A stretch of DNA of 64,000 bases from contig CAVYRL010000003.1 in the NCBI GenBank assembly GCA_963771025.1, positions 186,001 to 250,000 of the forward strand, read 5' to 3'. The translations under genes and the position numbers were made by a program. Below the pieces are notes generated by a model. The model had not been told where the DNA came from. It saw nothing but the letters and a program-made list of their open reading frames with translations, and searched no databases. Origin of the DNA: Miltoncostaea sp963771025. GTDB taxonomy: Bacteria > Actinomycetota > Thermoleophilia > Miltoncostaeales > Miltoncostaeaceae. Shown here piece by piece: positions 1 to 8,415 of the stretch (the first letter of the stretch is position 1; every line of letters starts with the position of its first letter).

Positions 1-259
1 GCCCTCGTTCGAGCTCTTCCGGGAGCAGGAGACGTCCTACCGGGACGAGGTGCTGCCGCCGGATCAACCGGCCCGGGTCGGCGTGGAGGCGGCCAGCCCG
101 TTCGGCTGGGCGGAGTGGGTCGGCCTGACGGGGGCGACCGTCGCGATCAACCGGTTCGGCACCTCGGCGCCGGGCGAGCAGGCGCTCGCCGCCCTCGGAA
201 TCACGCCCGACGCCATCGCCGAGGCGGCGCGGGCGCAGGTGAGGACGCACACGCCGTGA
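1..259 (+). CDS. tkt: Transketolase, C-terminal end (partial)
   Basis: The window opens inside this gene; only the last 85 or so codons are visible. Reading from base 2 gives SFELFREQETSYRDEVLPP, then VGVEAASPFGWAEWVG and INRFGTSAPGEQALAALG. These match the C-terminal domain of transketolase (the usual form is a SWELF..Q...YR..VLPP block followed by FGWHKYVG-like and RFGASAPG motifs). Transketolase moves two-carbon units in the non-oxidative pentose phosphate pathway using thiamine diphosphate in the cytosol. The catalytic domains lie upstream of the window. The stop (257-259) overlaps the GTG start of the glucose-6-phosphate dehydrogenase gene, so the two are almost certainly one operon. Confidence 0.93.
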   Translation, partial: PSFELFREQETSYRDEVLPPDQPARVGVEAASPFGWAEWVGLTGATVAINRFGTSAPGEQALAALGITPDAIAEAARAQVRTHTP

Positions 260-1758
260 GCCATTCGCGCATGCCGCCACCCGCGGCGATCGTGATCTAC
301 GGCGCGACCGGCGACCTGACGCAGCGCAAGCTGATGCCCGGGCTCTACAGCCTCGCCGCCCACGGGCTGCTGCCGGCCGAGACCGTGATCATCGGTGTCG
401 CCCGGCGGGACATCTCGGACGATGACTTCCGTGCCTCGATGCGCGACGGCGTGGATGAGCACGGGCGCCTATCCCTTGACGACGCTGCCTGGGCGGACTT
501 CGCGGGACGCCTTCGGTACCTGTCGGCGCCGTTCGACCAGCCGGAGGGCTACGATCGGCTGCGCGAGATCATCGAGGTCCACGATCGCGACCACGGCACC
601 CGCGGCAACCGGCTTTTCTACCTCGCCACGGCCCCGGAGTTCTTCCCCCTGATCGCCGAGAACCTCGGGCGCGCCGGCCTTTGCGACGAGGGGGACGGCA
701 CCGAGCGTTTCGCGCGCCTGGTGATCGAGAAGCCCTTCGGCGCGGATCTCGAGTCCGCACGGGATCTCAACGCCCGCGTGGGCACGGTGTTCCGCGAGCG
801 GCAGATCTACCGGATCGACCACTACCTCGGGAAGGAGACGGTCCAGAACCTCCTGGTGCTGCGGTTCGGGAACGCCATCTTCGAGCCGATCTGGAACCGG
901 CGGTATGTGGACCACGTGCAGATCACCGTCTCCGAGGACCTCGGCGTCGGCACTCGCGGCGGCTACTACGACACCAGCGGCGCGCTGCGGGACATCGTCC
1001 AGAACCACATGCTCCAGGTGCTCTCGATCATCGCCATGGAGCCGCCCGCCCGCTTCGAGAGCCGCGACGTGCGTGACGAGAAGGTCAAGGTGCTGCGGGC
1101 GATCTCGCCCTTCGACGCGGAGTCGGTGGCCCGCCACGCCGTGCGCGGGCAATACGGCCCGGGCACGATCGCGGGCCAGGACGTGTCCGGCTATCGCGAG
1201 GAGCAGGGGGTTGATCCCCAGTCGAACACCGACACTTTCGTGGCGCTGAAGCTGACCATCGACAACTGGCGCTGGTCGGAGACGCCTTTCTACCTGCGCA
1301 CCGGCAAGCGCCTCCCCCACCGGACCACCGAGGTGGCGATCGAGTTCAAGCAGGCGCCGCACCTGCCGTTCGATCCGTCCGCCGTGGCCGACGTGGAGCC
1401 CAACCTGCTCACCCTGCGCATCCAGCCCGACGAGGGCGCCTCGCTGCGCGTGCTGGCCAAGGTGCCGGGCCCGAAGATCGAGCTGGACGAGGTGAGCATG
1501 GACTTCTCGTACGGCAGCTCGTTCTCGCAGGGCTCTCCCGAGGCCTACGAGCGCCTGCTGTTGGACGCCCTGCTCGGCGATTCGACCCTGTTCGCCCGCT
1601 GGGACGAGGTTGAGCGGGCGTGGGAGATCGTCGAGGGTCTGATCCAGGAGTGGTCCGAGACGCCGGGGCACTTCCCCAACTACCCGGCGGGCTCGTGGGG
1701 CCCCGAGGCCGCCGACGCGCTACTGGCACGGGATGGGCGCGTGTGGCGCCGGCCCTGA
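256..1758 (+). CDS. zwf: Glucose-6-phosphate 1-dehydrogenase
   Basis: Encodes about 500 residues, the normal length for the family. It oxidises glucose 6-phosphate to 6-phosphogluconolactone with reduction of NAD(P), the first step of the oxidative pentose phosphate pathway. The N-terminal dinucleotide-binding motif YGATGDLTQRK is at residues 15-25 and the active-site signature RIDHYLGKE, with the substrate lysine and histidine, is at 186-194. I chose the GTG at 256 because it overlaps the transketolase stop in a GTGA junction and sits close before the family N-terminus; ATG at 271 is an alternative. The 6-phosphogluconolactonase gene follows 25 bases downstream, so tkt-zwf-pgl forms one pathway operon. 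Confidence 0.96.
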   Translation: MSHSRMPPPAAIVIYGATGDLTQRKLMPGLYSLAAHGLLPAETVIIGVARRDISDDDFRASMRDGVDEHGRLSLDDAAWADFAGRLRYLSAPFDQPEGYDRLREIIEVHDRDHGTRGNRLFYLATAPEFFPLIAENLGRAGLCDEGDGTERFARLVIEKPFGADLESARDLNARVGTVFRERQIYRIDHYLGKETVQNLLVLRFGNAIFEPIWNRRYVDHVQITVSEDLGVGTRGGYYDTSGALRDIVQNHMLQVLSIIAMEPPARFESRDVRDEKVKVLRAISPFDAESVARHAVRGQYGPGTIAGQDVSGYREEQGVDPQSNTDTFVALKLTIDNWRWSETPFYLRTGKRLPHRTTEVAIEFKQAPHLPFDPSAVADVEPNLLTLRIQPDEGASLRVLAKVPGPKIELDEVSMDFSYGSSFSQGSPEAYERLLLDALLGDSTLFARWDEVERAWEIVEGLIQEWSETPGHFPNYPAGSWGPEAADALLARDGRVWRRP

Positions 1759-1783
1759 ACACGACCGACCGCAGGGGGGCGAT

Positions 1784-2512
1784 GTGAGCGAGCCGACGAT
1801 AATCGTGGTTCCGGATCTGGCGGCGCTCGCCGACAGGTCGGCCGCCCTGATCGAGCGTGTCGCGCTCGACACCCCCTCGGAGGAGCGGTGCACCATCGCC
1901 CTCGCGGGCGGCGGGACTCCCCGGGCCACCTACCAGCACCTCGCGGGCCGTTGCCCGCCGTGGGGGCGCGTGGACTTCTATTTCGGCGACGAGCGGATCG
2001 TGCCGCCGGACGCGGACGGCTCCAACTACGGCATGGCCCACGATGCGCTGCTCAGCCGGATCCCACTCCGCCCGGAGCAGGTGCACCGCGTGCTCGGCGA
2101 GCTGCCCCCGGAGGAGGCCGCGGATCGCGCCGAGGAGGATCTCCGCGCGTCGGTGCCCGGCTCGCCGTGGCCGGTGCTCGACCTGGTGCTGCTGGGGATG
2201 GGTCCGGACGGCCACACGGCCTCCCTCTTCCCCGGATCGGCCGAGGTGGACGAGAGCAGCCGACTGATGATCCCCGTCCACCGCCCCGAGATGCCCCAGC
2301 CGTGGCGGGTGTCGATGACGTTGCCGGTGCTCAACGCGGCCCGCCACGTGATGATGGTGGTGGGCGGCGCCGCCAAGGCCCCGATGGTGCGGCGCGCGAT
2401 CGCGCGGGACCACTCGATCCCCGCCGGACGGGTGGATCCCGCCGACGGCACGATGACCTGGATCCTCACCGAGGACGCCGCCTCGGAGCTGGAGCTTCCC
2501 GAGGAGAGCTAG
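1784..2512 (+). CDS. pgl: 6-phosphogluconolactonase
   Basis: About 242 residues, typical of the NagB/SOL-type lactonases. It hydrolyses 6-phosphogluconolactone made by the upstream Zwf. Visible family motifs are ALAGGGTPRATYQHLA near residue 40, FYFGDERIVPPD near 70, and LGMGPDGHTASLFPG near 140. The GTG at 1784 was chosen because a purine-rich run (GCAGGGGGG) ends a few bases upstream and the protein then starts at the conserved region; extending upstream to 1733 would add a segment with no family counterpart. Third gene of the tkt-zwf-pgl operon. The stop lies in a CTAG ten bases before the convergent gene. Confidence 0.94.
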   Translation: MSEPTIIVVPDLAALADRSAALIERVALDTPSEERCTIALAGGGTPRATYQHLAGRCPPWGRVDFYFGDERIVPPDADGSNYGMAHDALLSRIPLRPEQVHRVLGELPPEEAADRAEEDLRASVPGSPWPVLDLVLLGMGPDGHTASLFPGSAEVDESSRLMIPVHRPEMPQPWRVSMTLPVLNAARHVMMVVGGAAKAPMVRRAIARDHSIPAGRVDPADGTMTWILTEDAASELELPEES

Positions 2513-2522
2513 GGCAATCGCT

Positions 2523-4013
2523 CTAGAGCTCGATCATCTCGTCGTCGGCGTCGCCGGGGCGGCCGGCGTACTTCAGCTTGGCGCCCCGGTCGAGGCGACG
2601 CTGGCCGAGCAGGTAGAGGACCGTGGCGATCAGGAGCCCCGCCGGGAACCACGGCGAGCGCCCGGCATCGACGGCGACCTTGGCGGCGGCGGCGGCCGGG
2701 GGGCTGACGCGCTCGACGATGCGCCTGACGCGCTCCGGGGTGACGGTGGAGGTGACGGCCTGAACCGCCCCGGAGAGCGCGACGGGGGGCGTCGTCGGGG
2801 TCGCCGCGACGGGGGGTGGCGAGGGCGTCTGCGCGCGCGGCGGGGCCACCGCGGCGGCGGAGGCCGAGCCGCGGGCGTGAGCGACGGCACCCGCTGCCGT
2901 GGGCCTCGCGGCGGGGGCGTGAACGGCGGGTGCCGGCGCGACGGCCGAAGCCGCCGGGGCCGCCGCGGGGGTTTCACCGACGGCGCCCGGCGGCGAGCCG
3001 GCGGGGACGGCCGTCGTCTCGGCCGACGCCCCGCCGCTCGGCGAGGCAGCGTCGGAGGATCCGCCCCGGCTGCCGAAGAGTGCGGCCGTGATGCGGGTCA
3101 GGATGCTGAGCGCCGCGCTCGGGGGCGGGGCGGGATCGATCCCCGGCGAGCCGCCGCCGTCATCCGTGGAGGGCGCGGTCGCGTCTGCCTCCGGCAGCGC
3201 CTGCGGTGAACCGGCCTGGAGGTCCTCGCCGTTGCGGTCCGGGGCGGCGAAGACGGGCTCGGGCACGGGCGCCGGATCGACCGACGGCGACGACGGGTCG
3301 AGCGACGGCGGGGGCACGGACTCCGCGGGCGGCTCGGGAGCGGGAGCCGGCGTGCTGTCGTCCGGCGGGGTGGAGAAGGGCGGGGGCTCGGGGTCGCCGG
3401 CAGTGGGCTCGGTCTCGACCGGGGGCTCCGGCTGGGGCGCGACGGGCGTGGGGTCGGGCTCTGCGACGACTGGGGCCGGCTCGGGCCCGGTGACGACGGG
3501 GTCGGGCTCCGGCTCCTTCACGACCGGGTCCGGCTCCTTCACGACCGGGTCCGGCTCCTTCACGACCGGGTCCGGCTCCTTGACCACGGGGTCGGGCTCC
3601 TTGACCACGGGGTCGGATTGCGTGACGACCGGGCCGGGATCCGGCGTGGGATCAACGGTCGCCGGCTCCGAGATCGCGGGGTCGGGCTCTGCTGCGGGCG
3701 GCGCCGCGGGCTGAGGGCCGGGGTCCGCCACCCCCGGCTCGCCCTGAGCGGCCACGGCCTCGGAGTCGCGCTGCGGCTCGCTGACGACGGGCTCGGCGAC
3801 GATCGGGTCCGCGCTCGCGATGTGACGGGGCCCGGGCGCCTCGGCGAGGACCGCGCCGATGCGCGGGGCGTCCGGAACCCGCCCGGCCCGATCGTCAGCC
3901 GCGTGGGCGGCCACGGGGGTCGCCGCGATAGCAAGCACGGCCGCGAAAACCGCGAGGCGCGCGGGGCGGCGGCGGCGGAAGGGACGTGCGAAGGGTCGAG
4001 GGTCGGAGCTCAT
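2523..4013 (-). CDS. Secreted, membrane-anchored proline-rich repeat protein
   Basis: About 496 residues, not recognised as a named family. From the ATG at 4013, preceded by a G-rich Shine-Dalgarno run, it has a basic N-terminus (RPFRRRRPARL), a hydrophobic segment and an AHA-A type signal cleavage site near residue 42. A long low-complexity Pro/Glu/Asp/Val region follows with a KEPDPVV unit repeated in tandem, then Ala/Pro-rich sequence. One hydrophobic segment near the C-terminus (WFPAGLLIATVLYLLG) is followed by a charged tail. This looks like an extended stalk anchored at the membrane or wall. It is divergent from a diguanylate cyclase, and a second proline-repeat protein sits beside another c-di-GMP enzyme at 21931. 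A surface or wall-spanning role is inference. Confidence 0.75.
   Translation of the reverse strand: MSSDPRPFARPFRRRRPARLAVFAAVLAIAATPVAAHAADDRAGRVPDAPRIGAVLAEAPGPRHIASADPIVAEPVVSEPQRDSEAVAAQGEPGVADPGPQPAAPPAAEPDPAISEPATVDPTPDPGPVVTQSDPVVKEPDPVVKEPDPVVKEPDPVVKEPDPVVKEPEPDPVVTGPEPAPVVAEPDPTPVAPQPEPPVETEPTAGDPEPPPFSTPPDDSTPAPAPEPPAESVPPPSLDPSSPSVDPAPVPEPVFAAPDRNGEDLQAGSPQALPEADATAPSTDDGGGSPGIDPAPPPSAALSILTRITAALFGSRGGSSDAASPSGGASAETTAVPAGSPPGAVGETPAAAPAASAVAPAPAVHAPAARPTAAGAVAHARGSASAAAVAPPRAQTPSPPPVAATPTTPPVALSGAVQAVTSTVTPERVRRIVERVSPPAAAAAKVAVDAGRSPWFPAGLLIATVLYLLGQRRLDRGAKLKYAGRPGDADDEMIEL
3511..3615 (+). repeat. 21-bp in-frame tandem repeat, five units
   Basis: Five consecutive 21-bp units. 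The first three, starting GGCTCCTTCACGACCGGG, are identical; the last two share a TTGACCACGG variant. Read on the minus strand each unit encodes KEPDPVV in the proline-rich surface protein. The period is a multiple of three, so unit loss or gain would change stalk length without breaking the frame. Confidence 0.9.
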
Positions 4014-4111
4014 GGCGCCCCCCCAATCGGCAGGTGGGCGGGAAAACTTTAGGCCCACGTCGAAATTCGTTTGAGACGGTCTAACGTACGTCCGAGAACC
4101 CAGTTCAAAAG

Positions 4112-5554
4112 GTGGTTTCGGCGATTTCAGAAGACACCTCGACACCCCTCGCGGGGGCTGCCGGACGCCGTGGCTGGTACGTCCTCGAGGAACGCCAGAC
4201 GGCGCTCTTCCGCGGACGCGTGATCGCCATCACGGCGATCGCCGTGACGGCGATCGCGGCCCCCCTCGGCATGAGCCGCGACGACCAGGCGCGCGCGGTG
4301 GCCGCCTGCGTCGCCGCCGTGCTGCTTCATGTGCTGCTGCATGTGGTGGCCGCGCGCTGGCCGCGGCGCCTGCTGACGGCGGTGGACGCCGGGCTCGTGG
4401 TGGACGCCCTGCTGGTGCTGGCCCTCGCGCTGCTGTCCGGGGGCGCCGACAGCCGGGCCCTCTGGCTGCTGCCCCCGTTCGCGCTCGCCGCGACGCTTGC
4501 GCTGTCGGCGATCTCGGGCGTCAAGGCCGCCGTGCTCTCGGCGCTGGTCGTGGGCGGCGCCCTCGTGATCGACGGCACCGACGGAGTCGCGGCAGCCGAA
4601 TGGATCGGACCCCTGGTGATGACGGCGATCGTCGTGATCGTGGCCGGGGGACTGTCGGCGGTCAACGAGCGCGAGCTGCGCCGGCGCGGAGAACGCATGA
4701 CCGCCCTCCACGCCGCATCGGCCGCCTTCGCGAGCGCAGGCGCCGCGGAGGATCTCGATGCGATCGCCACGACCGCCGCGCGCGCGCTGTTGCCGGGTTG
4801 GGAGGTCCGGGTGCGGCGCGATGGCCGTGAGTCGCGCGAGCGCACGTGGCGCGACGGTGATCGTGTTCTGGTGGAAATCCCCGTCGTCGCCTCGACGCAC
4901 GGCCCCGACAACGGCCGGCCACTGGGCGCCATCACTGCCTCGCGCGCCGTTCCCCGCCTCGGTCCCCCGCGCGTGCGGGCGCAGCAGCTGCTGGCGCTGC
5001 AGACCCTCGCCGGCGGCCTGGCCGCCGCGCTGCTGCAGAACGAGTTGCTCGACCGGCTGGAGCAACAGTCGATGGCGGACGCCCTGACCGGCCTGGGCAA
5101 CCGGCGCGCATTCGACGAGGCGCTCGACGTCGAGCTCAAGCGCGCGCGACGGTCCGGCTCGTGGGTGGGACTCGTGATGATGGACGTCGACCACTTCAAG
5201 CGCTTCAACGACCAGCACGGGCACCAGGCCGGCGACGACGCGCTGGTGACGGTGGGCCACGTGATCTCCCGCGCGGCACGGGCAGAGGACCGTGCCTGCC
5301 GCATCGGCGGGGAGGAGTTCGCGCTGCTGCTCCCGGGCGCCGACGAGCGGGCCGCGACGATCGTGGCCGAGCGGCTGCGCCGCGACGTCGAGAGCCGCCC
5401 GCCCGCGGCCGGCCCGATCACCATCAGCCTCGGCGCGGCCGCCTCGCGGGGCGACGACGGCCGCGCCCTGCTCGCCGTGGCCGACGGTCGCCTCTACGCC
5501 GCCAAGGAGGCGGGCCGCAACCGGGTCGTCGGAGAGGCCGCCCCGACCCGCTAG
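4112..5554 (+). CDS. Membrane diguanylate cyclase (GGDEF)
   Basis: About 480 residues. The N-terminal half has several hydrophobic segments (about residues 35-185), followed by a GAF-like stretch (about 200-310) that is poorly conserved, and a complete C-terminal GGDEF domain: MADALTGLGNRRAFDEAL, MMDVDHFKRFNDQHGHQAGD, and GGEEF as the active-site loop. An RAED sequence lies five residues before GGEEF, the expected place for the RxxD inhibitory site, so product inhibition is likely. It should condense two GTP into cyclic di-GMP. It is transcribed away from the proline-repeat protein across a 98-base gap. Its TAG stop shares a CTAG with the stop of the convergent LOG-family gene. The GTG start at 4112 is tentative. 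Confidence 0.9.
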   Translation: MVSAISEDTSTPLAGAAGRRGWYVLEERQTALFRGRVIAITAIAVTAIAAPLGMSRDDQARAVAACVAAVLLHVLLHVVAARWPRRLLTAVDAGLVVDALLVLALALLSGGADSRALWLLPPFALAATLALSAISGVKAAVLSALVVGGALVIDGTDGVAAAEWIGPLVMTAIVVIVAGGLSAVNERELRRRGERMTALHAASAAFASAGAAEDLDAIATTAARALLPGWEVRVRRDGRESRERTWRDGDRVLVEIPVVASTHGPDNGRPLGAITASRAVPRLGPPRVRAQQLLALQTLAGGLAAALLQNELLDRLEQQSMADALTGLGNRRAFDEALDVELKRARRSGSWVGLVMMDVDHFKRFNDQHGHQAGDDALVTVGHVISRAARAEDRACRIGGEEFALLLPGADERAATIVAERLRRDVESRPPAAGPITISLGAAASRGDDGRALLAVADGRLYAAKEAGRNRVVGEAAPTR

Positions 5555-6102
5555 CGGTCGGAGACCGAACGCGAGAGCGACTCCCGGAGGATCCGGATCG
5601 TCTCGGCCGGGCCGCCCGCCCGGCGCACGTGGTCGAGATCGCGATCGTCCACCACCAGGTTCGCGCGGATCGCGGGCAGCAGGGAGCTCCAGCGCTCCCC
5701 CATCAGCACCAGCGGCCGCGGGCCCACGTCGCCGATCTGCAGCAGGTTCCAGGCCAGGGCCAGCTCGGCGAGCGTGCCGATCCCACCGGCCACGGCCACC
5801 CACCCGTCCACGTCGAGCAGCTCCTCGATGCGCGCCAGCAATCCCTCGGCGGCGCGCTCCTCGCCCACCCAGCGGTTGGGCATCAGGCGACGCTCCCATC
5901 CGGCCACGGTGACCCCGATCACGTGCCCGCCCGCCCCGGCGGCGCCCTCGGACACCGCGGCCATGGCGCCGTTGTAGCCACCGGTGCGCACCGCCCACCC
6001 TTCCCGGGCGATCAGCGCGCCGAGCTCCCGGGCATCCTCGTACTCGGCGTCACCGGGCGCGAGGCGCGCCGAGCCGAACACGGCGACCGAGCGCCGGATC
6101 AC
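5551..6102 (-). CDS. LOG-family protein (putative nucleotide phosphoribohydrolase)
   Basis: 183 residues of the LOG / TIGR00725-like fold. Visible motifs are VAVFGSARLAP at the N-terminus, RTGGYNGAMAAVSEGA near 39-54, and the phosphate-binding AGGIGTLAEL near 105-114, which corresponds to the PGGxGTxxE signature with the proline replaced by alanine. Members cleave nucleoside monophosphates such as cytokinin ribotides; the substrate here is unknown. The GTG start overlaps the stop of the ABC ATPase gene as GTGA, so the two are translationally coupled. The stop is half of a CTAG shared with the convergent diguanylate cyclase. Confidence 0.85.
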   Translation of the reverse strand: MIRRSVAVFGSARLAPGDAEYEDARELGALIAREGWAVRTGGYNGAMAAVSEGAAGAGGHVIGVTVAGWERRLMPNRWVGEERAAEGLLARIEELLDVDGWVAVAGGIGTLAELALAWNLLQIGDVGPRPLVLMGERWSSLLPAIRANLVVDDRDLDHVRRAGGPAETIRILRESLSRSVSDR

Positions 6103-6899
6103 GCCGGTCTCCCCGCCCCGCGGTCGATGACCGCCAGCAGGCGCCCGTGGTGACGCGTCACGCTGACCGGCGCGTCGAAGCAGCGTGAGAGCGTGGCGTC
6201 GTCGAGCACCTCTGCGGCCTCCCCCGCCGCAACCACGCCGCCGTCGCGCAGCAGCAGCGCGTGAGTGACGCTGGAGGCGAGCTCCTCCAGATGGTGGCTC
6301 ACCTGCACCGTGGTCAGCTCGGGATCGGCGCGCGCGAGGTCGTCGAGACGGGCGAGGAAGGACTCGCGGCCCGGCAGGTCGAGGCCCGCTGTCGGCTCGT
6401 CCAGCAGCAGCAGCCGGGGGCGGGTCATCAGGGCGCGCGCGAGCAGCACGCGCTGCTGCTCGCCGCGCGAGAGCTGGGCGAAGCGCCGCTCCACCATGGC
6501 TCCGCACCCCATCCGCCCGAGCAGCGCCTCGGCGCGGACGCGGTCGCCCGGAGCGAGGGCCTCCGGCCGCAGGATGATCGTGGAGCCGACACCCGTCAGC
6601 ACCACCTCGATGGCCGTCGCTCGAGGACGGAACGCGGTGGCCATCCCCGACTCCACGTAGCCGATCGCCCCGCGCAGACGGCGCACGTCCACGGCGCCGA
6701 GCCGGTGGCCGAGGATGCGCACGGCCCCCTCGCTGGGGTGCCCCTGCGCGCCCGCGATCGTCATCAGGGTCGTCTTGCCGGCCCCATTGGGCCCGATGAC
6801 GGCCCACCGCTGACCGGTCGCGGCGCGCCAGTCGATGCCGTGGAGAAGCGTCGCGCGCCCGCCCCCGGGCCGGGCGCGCCACACGCCGACGCCCGTCAT
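6099..6899 (-). CDS. ABC transporter-type ATPase, single domain
   Basis: About 266 residues with one complete ABC ATPase domain: Walker A GPNGAGKTT, signature LSRGEQQRVLLARAL, Walker B LLLLDEPTAGLDL, and the switch histidine in VSHHLEEL. No permease gene is adjacent, and it resembles the soluble YlmA/ModF-like group of cytosolic ATPases, so it may work with a distant permease or act alone. I report the ATG at 6899. A CTG at 6935 in the same frame overlaps the upstream acuC stop as CTGA, would add 12 residues, and may be the real start. Downstream coupling to the LOG-family gene is by a GTGA overlap. Confidence 0.88.
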   Translation of the reverse strand: MTGVGVWRARPGGGRATLLHGIDWRAATGQRWAVIGPNGAGKTTLMTIAGAQGHPSEGAVRILGHRLGAVDVRRLRGAIGYVESGMATAFRPRATAIEVVLTGVGSTIILRPEALAPGDRVRAEALLGRMGCGAMVERRFAQLSRGEQQRVLLARALMTRPRLLLLDEPTAGLDLPGRESFLARLDDLARADPELTTVQVSHHLEELASSVTHALLLRDGGVVAAGEAAEVLDDATLSRCFDAPVSVTRHHGRLLAVIDRGAGRPA

Positions 6900-6931
6900 C
6901 TCGATCGCCGCCGCGGAGGCGCCGTTCGCGC

Positions 6932-8089
6932 TCAGCCCAGGAACAGGGACCGCACCTCGTCCACGACGCGGTCGCCCTCGACATCGGCGCGAAAGCGCTC
7001 CTCGGCCGACACCTCGGGCTCGGTCTCCTCGGACATCCTCCGCGGCAACGGCACGCCGAGCGCCCGCTCCCCGTTGCTCCACCACACCTCGGGGATGTCG
7101 TCGTCGAGTTCCACGCCGAGCATCTCGGCGAACAGCAACGTCCACGCGCGCGGAACCACCTGGAACGTGTAGCCGCCACCGCCCAGCGCGACCCATTTGC
7201 CGTCGGCCGTGGCGCGAGCGAGCTCGTGGAGCGCCCGATAGGCGCGCGGGAAGGTCGGCATCGTGACCTGCAGGTGCGCCAGGGGATCGGCGTGGTGAGG
7301 GTCGGCGCCGTCCTGGGTCACGATCACGTCGGGCTCGAACTCGGCGACCGCCGGGAGGATCACCTCCTCGATGGCGCGCAGGTAGGGGCGGTCGCCGGCG
7401 TAGGGCGGCAGGGGGATGTTGAGCGCGGTGCCCTCGGCCGCGCCGATGCCGCGCTCGGCGATGCCCCCGGTCCCCGGAAACAGGTAGCGGCCGGTCTCGT
7501 GCACCGAGCACGTCAGCACCCGGGGCTCTTCGAAGAAGATCCACTGCGTGCCGTCGCCATGGTGGACGTCGATGTCGATATAGGCGACGCGCTCGGCGCC
7601 TGCGTCGAGCAGGGCCTGGATGGCCACGGCGGTGTCGTTGTAGATGCAGAAGCCTGCGGCCCTGTTGGCCATCGCGTGGTGGAGCCCGCCGCCGGCGACG
7701 AAGGCCTGGTCGGCCTGGCCCTCCCACACGGCCATCGCCCCGGTGATCGACGCGCCGCAGATCGCCGCGGCGGCCTCGTGCATCCCTTCGAAGGCCGGCG
7801 TGTCGCCGCCCGCCGCGAGGCCCCATTGGGAGGCCTCCCACGCCGAGGCGAGGGCGGGATCGACGCTGTAGCGGCGCACCGCGGAGACGAAGGCCGGGGC
7901 GTGTGCCCGCTCGATCTGCGCCACGGTGGCGGGCGTCGGCGCGACGCGCACGACGTCGGGGTGCTGATCGAGGCCGTAGGCCCGGATCAGGTCCACCGCG
8001 AGCTGCCGCCGCAGGGGCGTCATGGGGTGATCGTCGCCGAGGTTGTACGAGGGTCCGCCATCGGCGTGCACGAAGGCCGTTCGGGTCAC
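6932..8089 (-). CDS. acuC: AcuC-like class I/II histone-deacetylase-family hydrolase
   Basis: 385 residues, the usual length of bacterial AcuC. Family motifs include NLGDDHPMTPLR near residue 16, GGGLHHAMANRAAGFCIYNDTAVA, and YIDIDVHHGDGTQW with the zinc-binding Asp/His residues, then a later ALGGGGYTFQVVPRAW block. In Bacillus AcuC deacetylates acetyl-CoA synthetase; the substrate here is inferred from that. GTG start at 8089, preceded six bases upstream by a TAGTTT element that could be the -10 of a leaderless promoter, so it need not depend on the upstream protease/YciI genes. Its stop overlaps a CTG in frame with the ABC ATPase. Confidence 0.9.
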   Translation of the reverse strand: MTRTAFVHADGGPSYNLGDDHPMTPLRRQLAVDLIRAYGLDQHPDVVRVAPTPATVAQIERAHAPAFVSAVRRYSVDPALASAWEASQWGLAAGGDTPAFEGMHEAAAAICGASITGAMAVWEGQADQAFVAGGGLHHAMANRAAGFCIYNDTAVAIQALLDAGAERVAYIDIDVHHGDGTQWIFFEEPRVLTCSVHETGRYLFPGTGGIAERGIGAAEGTALNIPLPPYAGDRPYLRAIEEVILPAVAEFEPDVIVTQDGADPHHADPLAHLQVTMPTFPRAYRALHELARATADGKWVALGGGGYTFQVVPRAWTLLFAEMLGVELDDDIPEVWWSNGERALGVPLPRRMSEETEPEVSAEERFRADVEGDRVVDEVRSLFLG

Positions 8090-8095
8090 TCGGTC

Positions 8096-8101
8096 AAACT
8101 A
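8096..8101 (-). promoter_or_regulatory. Candidate -10 element (TAGTTT) for acuC
   Basis: On the minus strand TAGTTT is followed by six bases and then the GTG start of the AcuC-like gene. The spacing fits transcription starting at or next to the start codon. No clear -35 is seen. The same arrangement recurs at several genes in the window. Confidence 0.45.
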
Positions 8102-8127
8102 GCCAATTCGCGCCCTGGCGGGCGCGC

Positions 8128-8415
8128 TCAGGCCGCAGCGACGACCGTCCAGGGCGTGATCCGCCGCGCCGTGACCAGCCCGGCGGCGACGTAGGGGTCG
8201 CCCTCCGCGAATGCCTCCACGTCGGCGACGGGGACGTCGCCGAACACGAAGAGCGCGCCGGTGGGCGGGTCGCCGACGGCCCCTGCCGCGAGCATGCCCC
8301 CATCGGCGATCCACTCGGCGATACGGGCGAGATGCGCTTCGCGATGGGGCGGCCGGCGCTCGAGGACGTCGGCGACGTAGTCGTAGGACAGCAGCAGATG
8401 CGGCCCGGTCTCCAT
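8128..8415 (-). CDS. YciI-like protein
   Basis: 95 residues of the YCII ferredoxin-like fold: LLSYDYVADVLERRPPHREAHL near the N-terminus with the conserved R..H, then GGMLAAGAVGDPPTGALFVF and a DPYVAAGLVTARRITPW block. Such proteins are small dimeric enzymes or subunits of unknown reaction. The ATG at 8415 shares one base with the TGA stop of the secreted protease (TGATG), so translation is coupled, although the two products act in different compartments. No further role can be read from the context. Confidence 0.85.
   Translation of the reverse strand: METGPHLLLSYDYVADVLERRPPHREAHLARIAEWIADGGMLAAGAVGDPPTGALFVFGDVPVADVEAFAEGDPYVAAGLVTARRITPWTVVAAA

Noticed and set aside
4014..4111. Promoter or c-di-GMP riboswitch between the stalk protein and the cyclase
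   Set aside because: The gap is only 98 bases. I could not find a consistent -35/-10 pair or a GEMM-like fold by eye.
4127..5998. Very long antisense open frames over the diguanylate cyclase and other genes
   Set aside because: Long Arg/Ala/Gly-rich antisense frames are expected at this GC content. They show no family motifs and mirror real genes with strong domain evidence.
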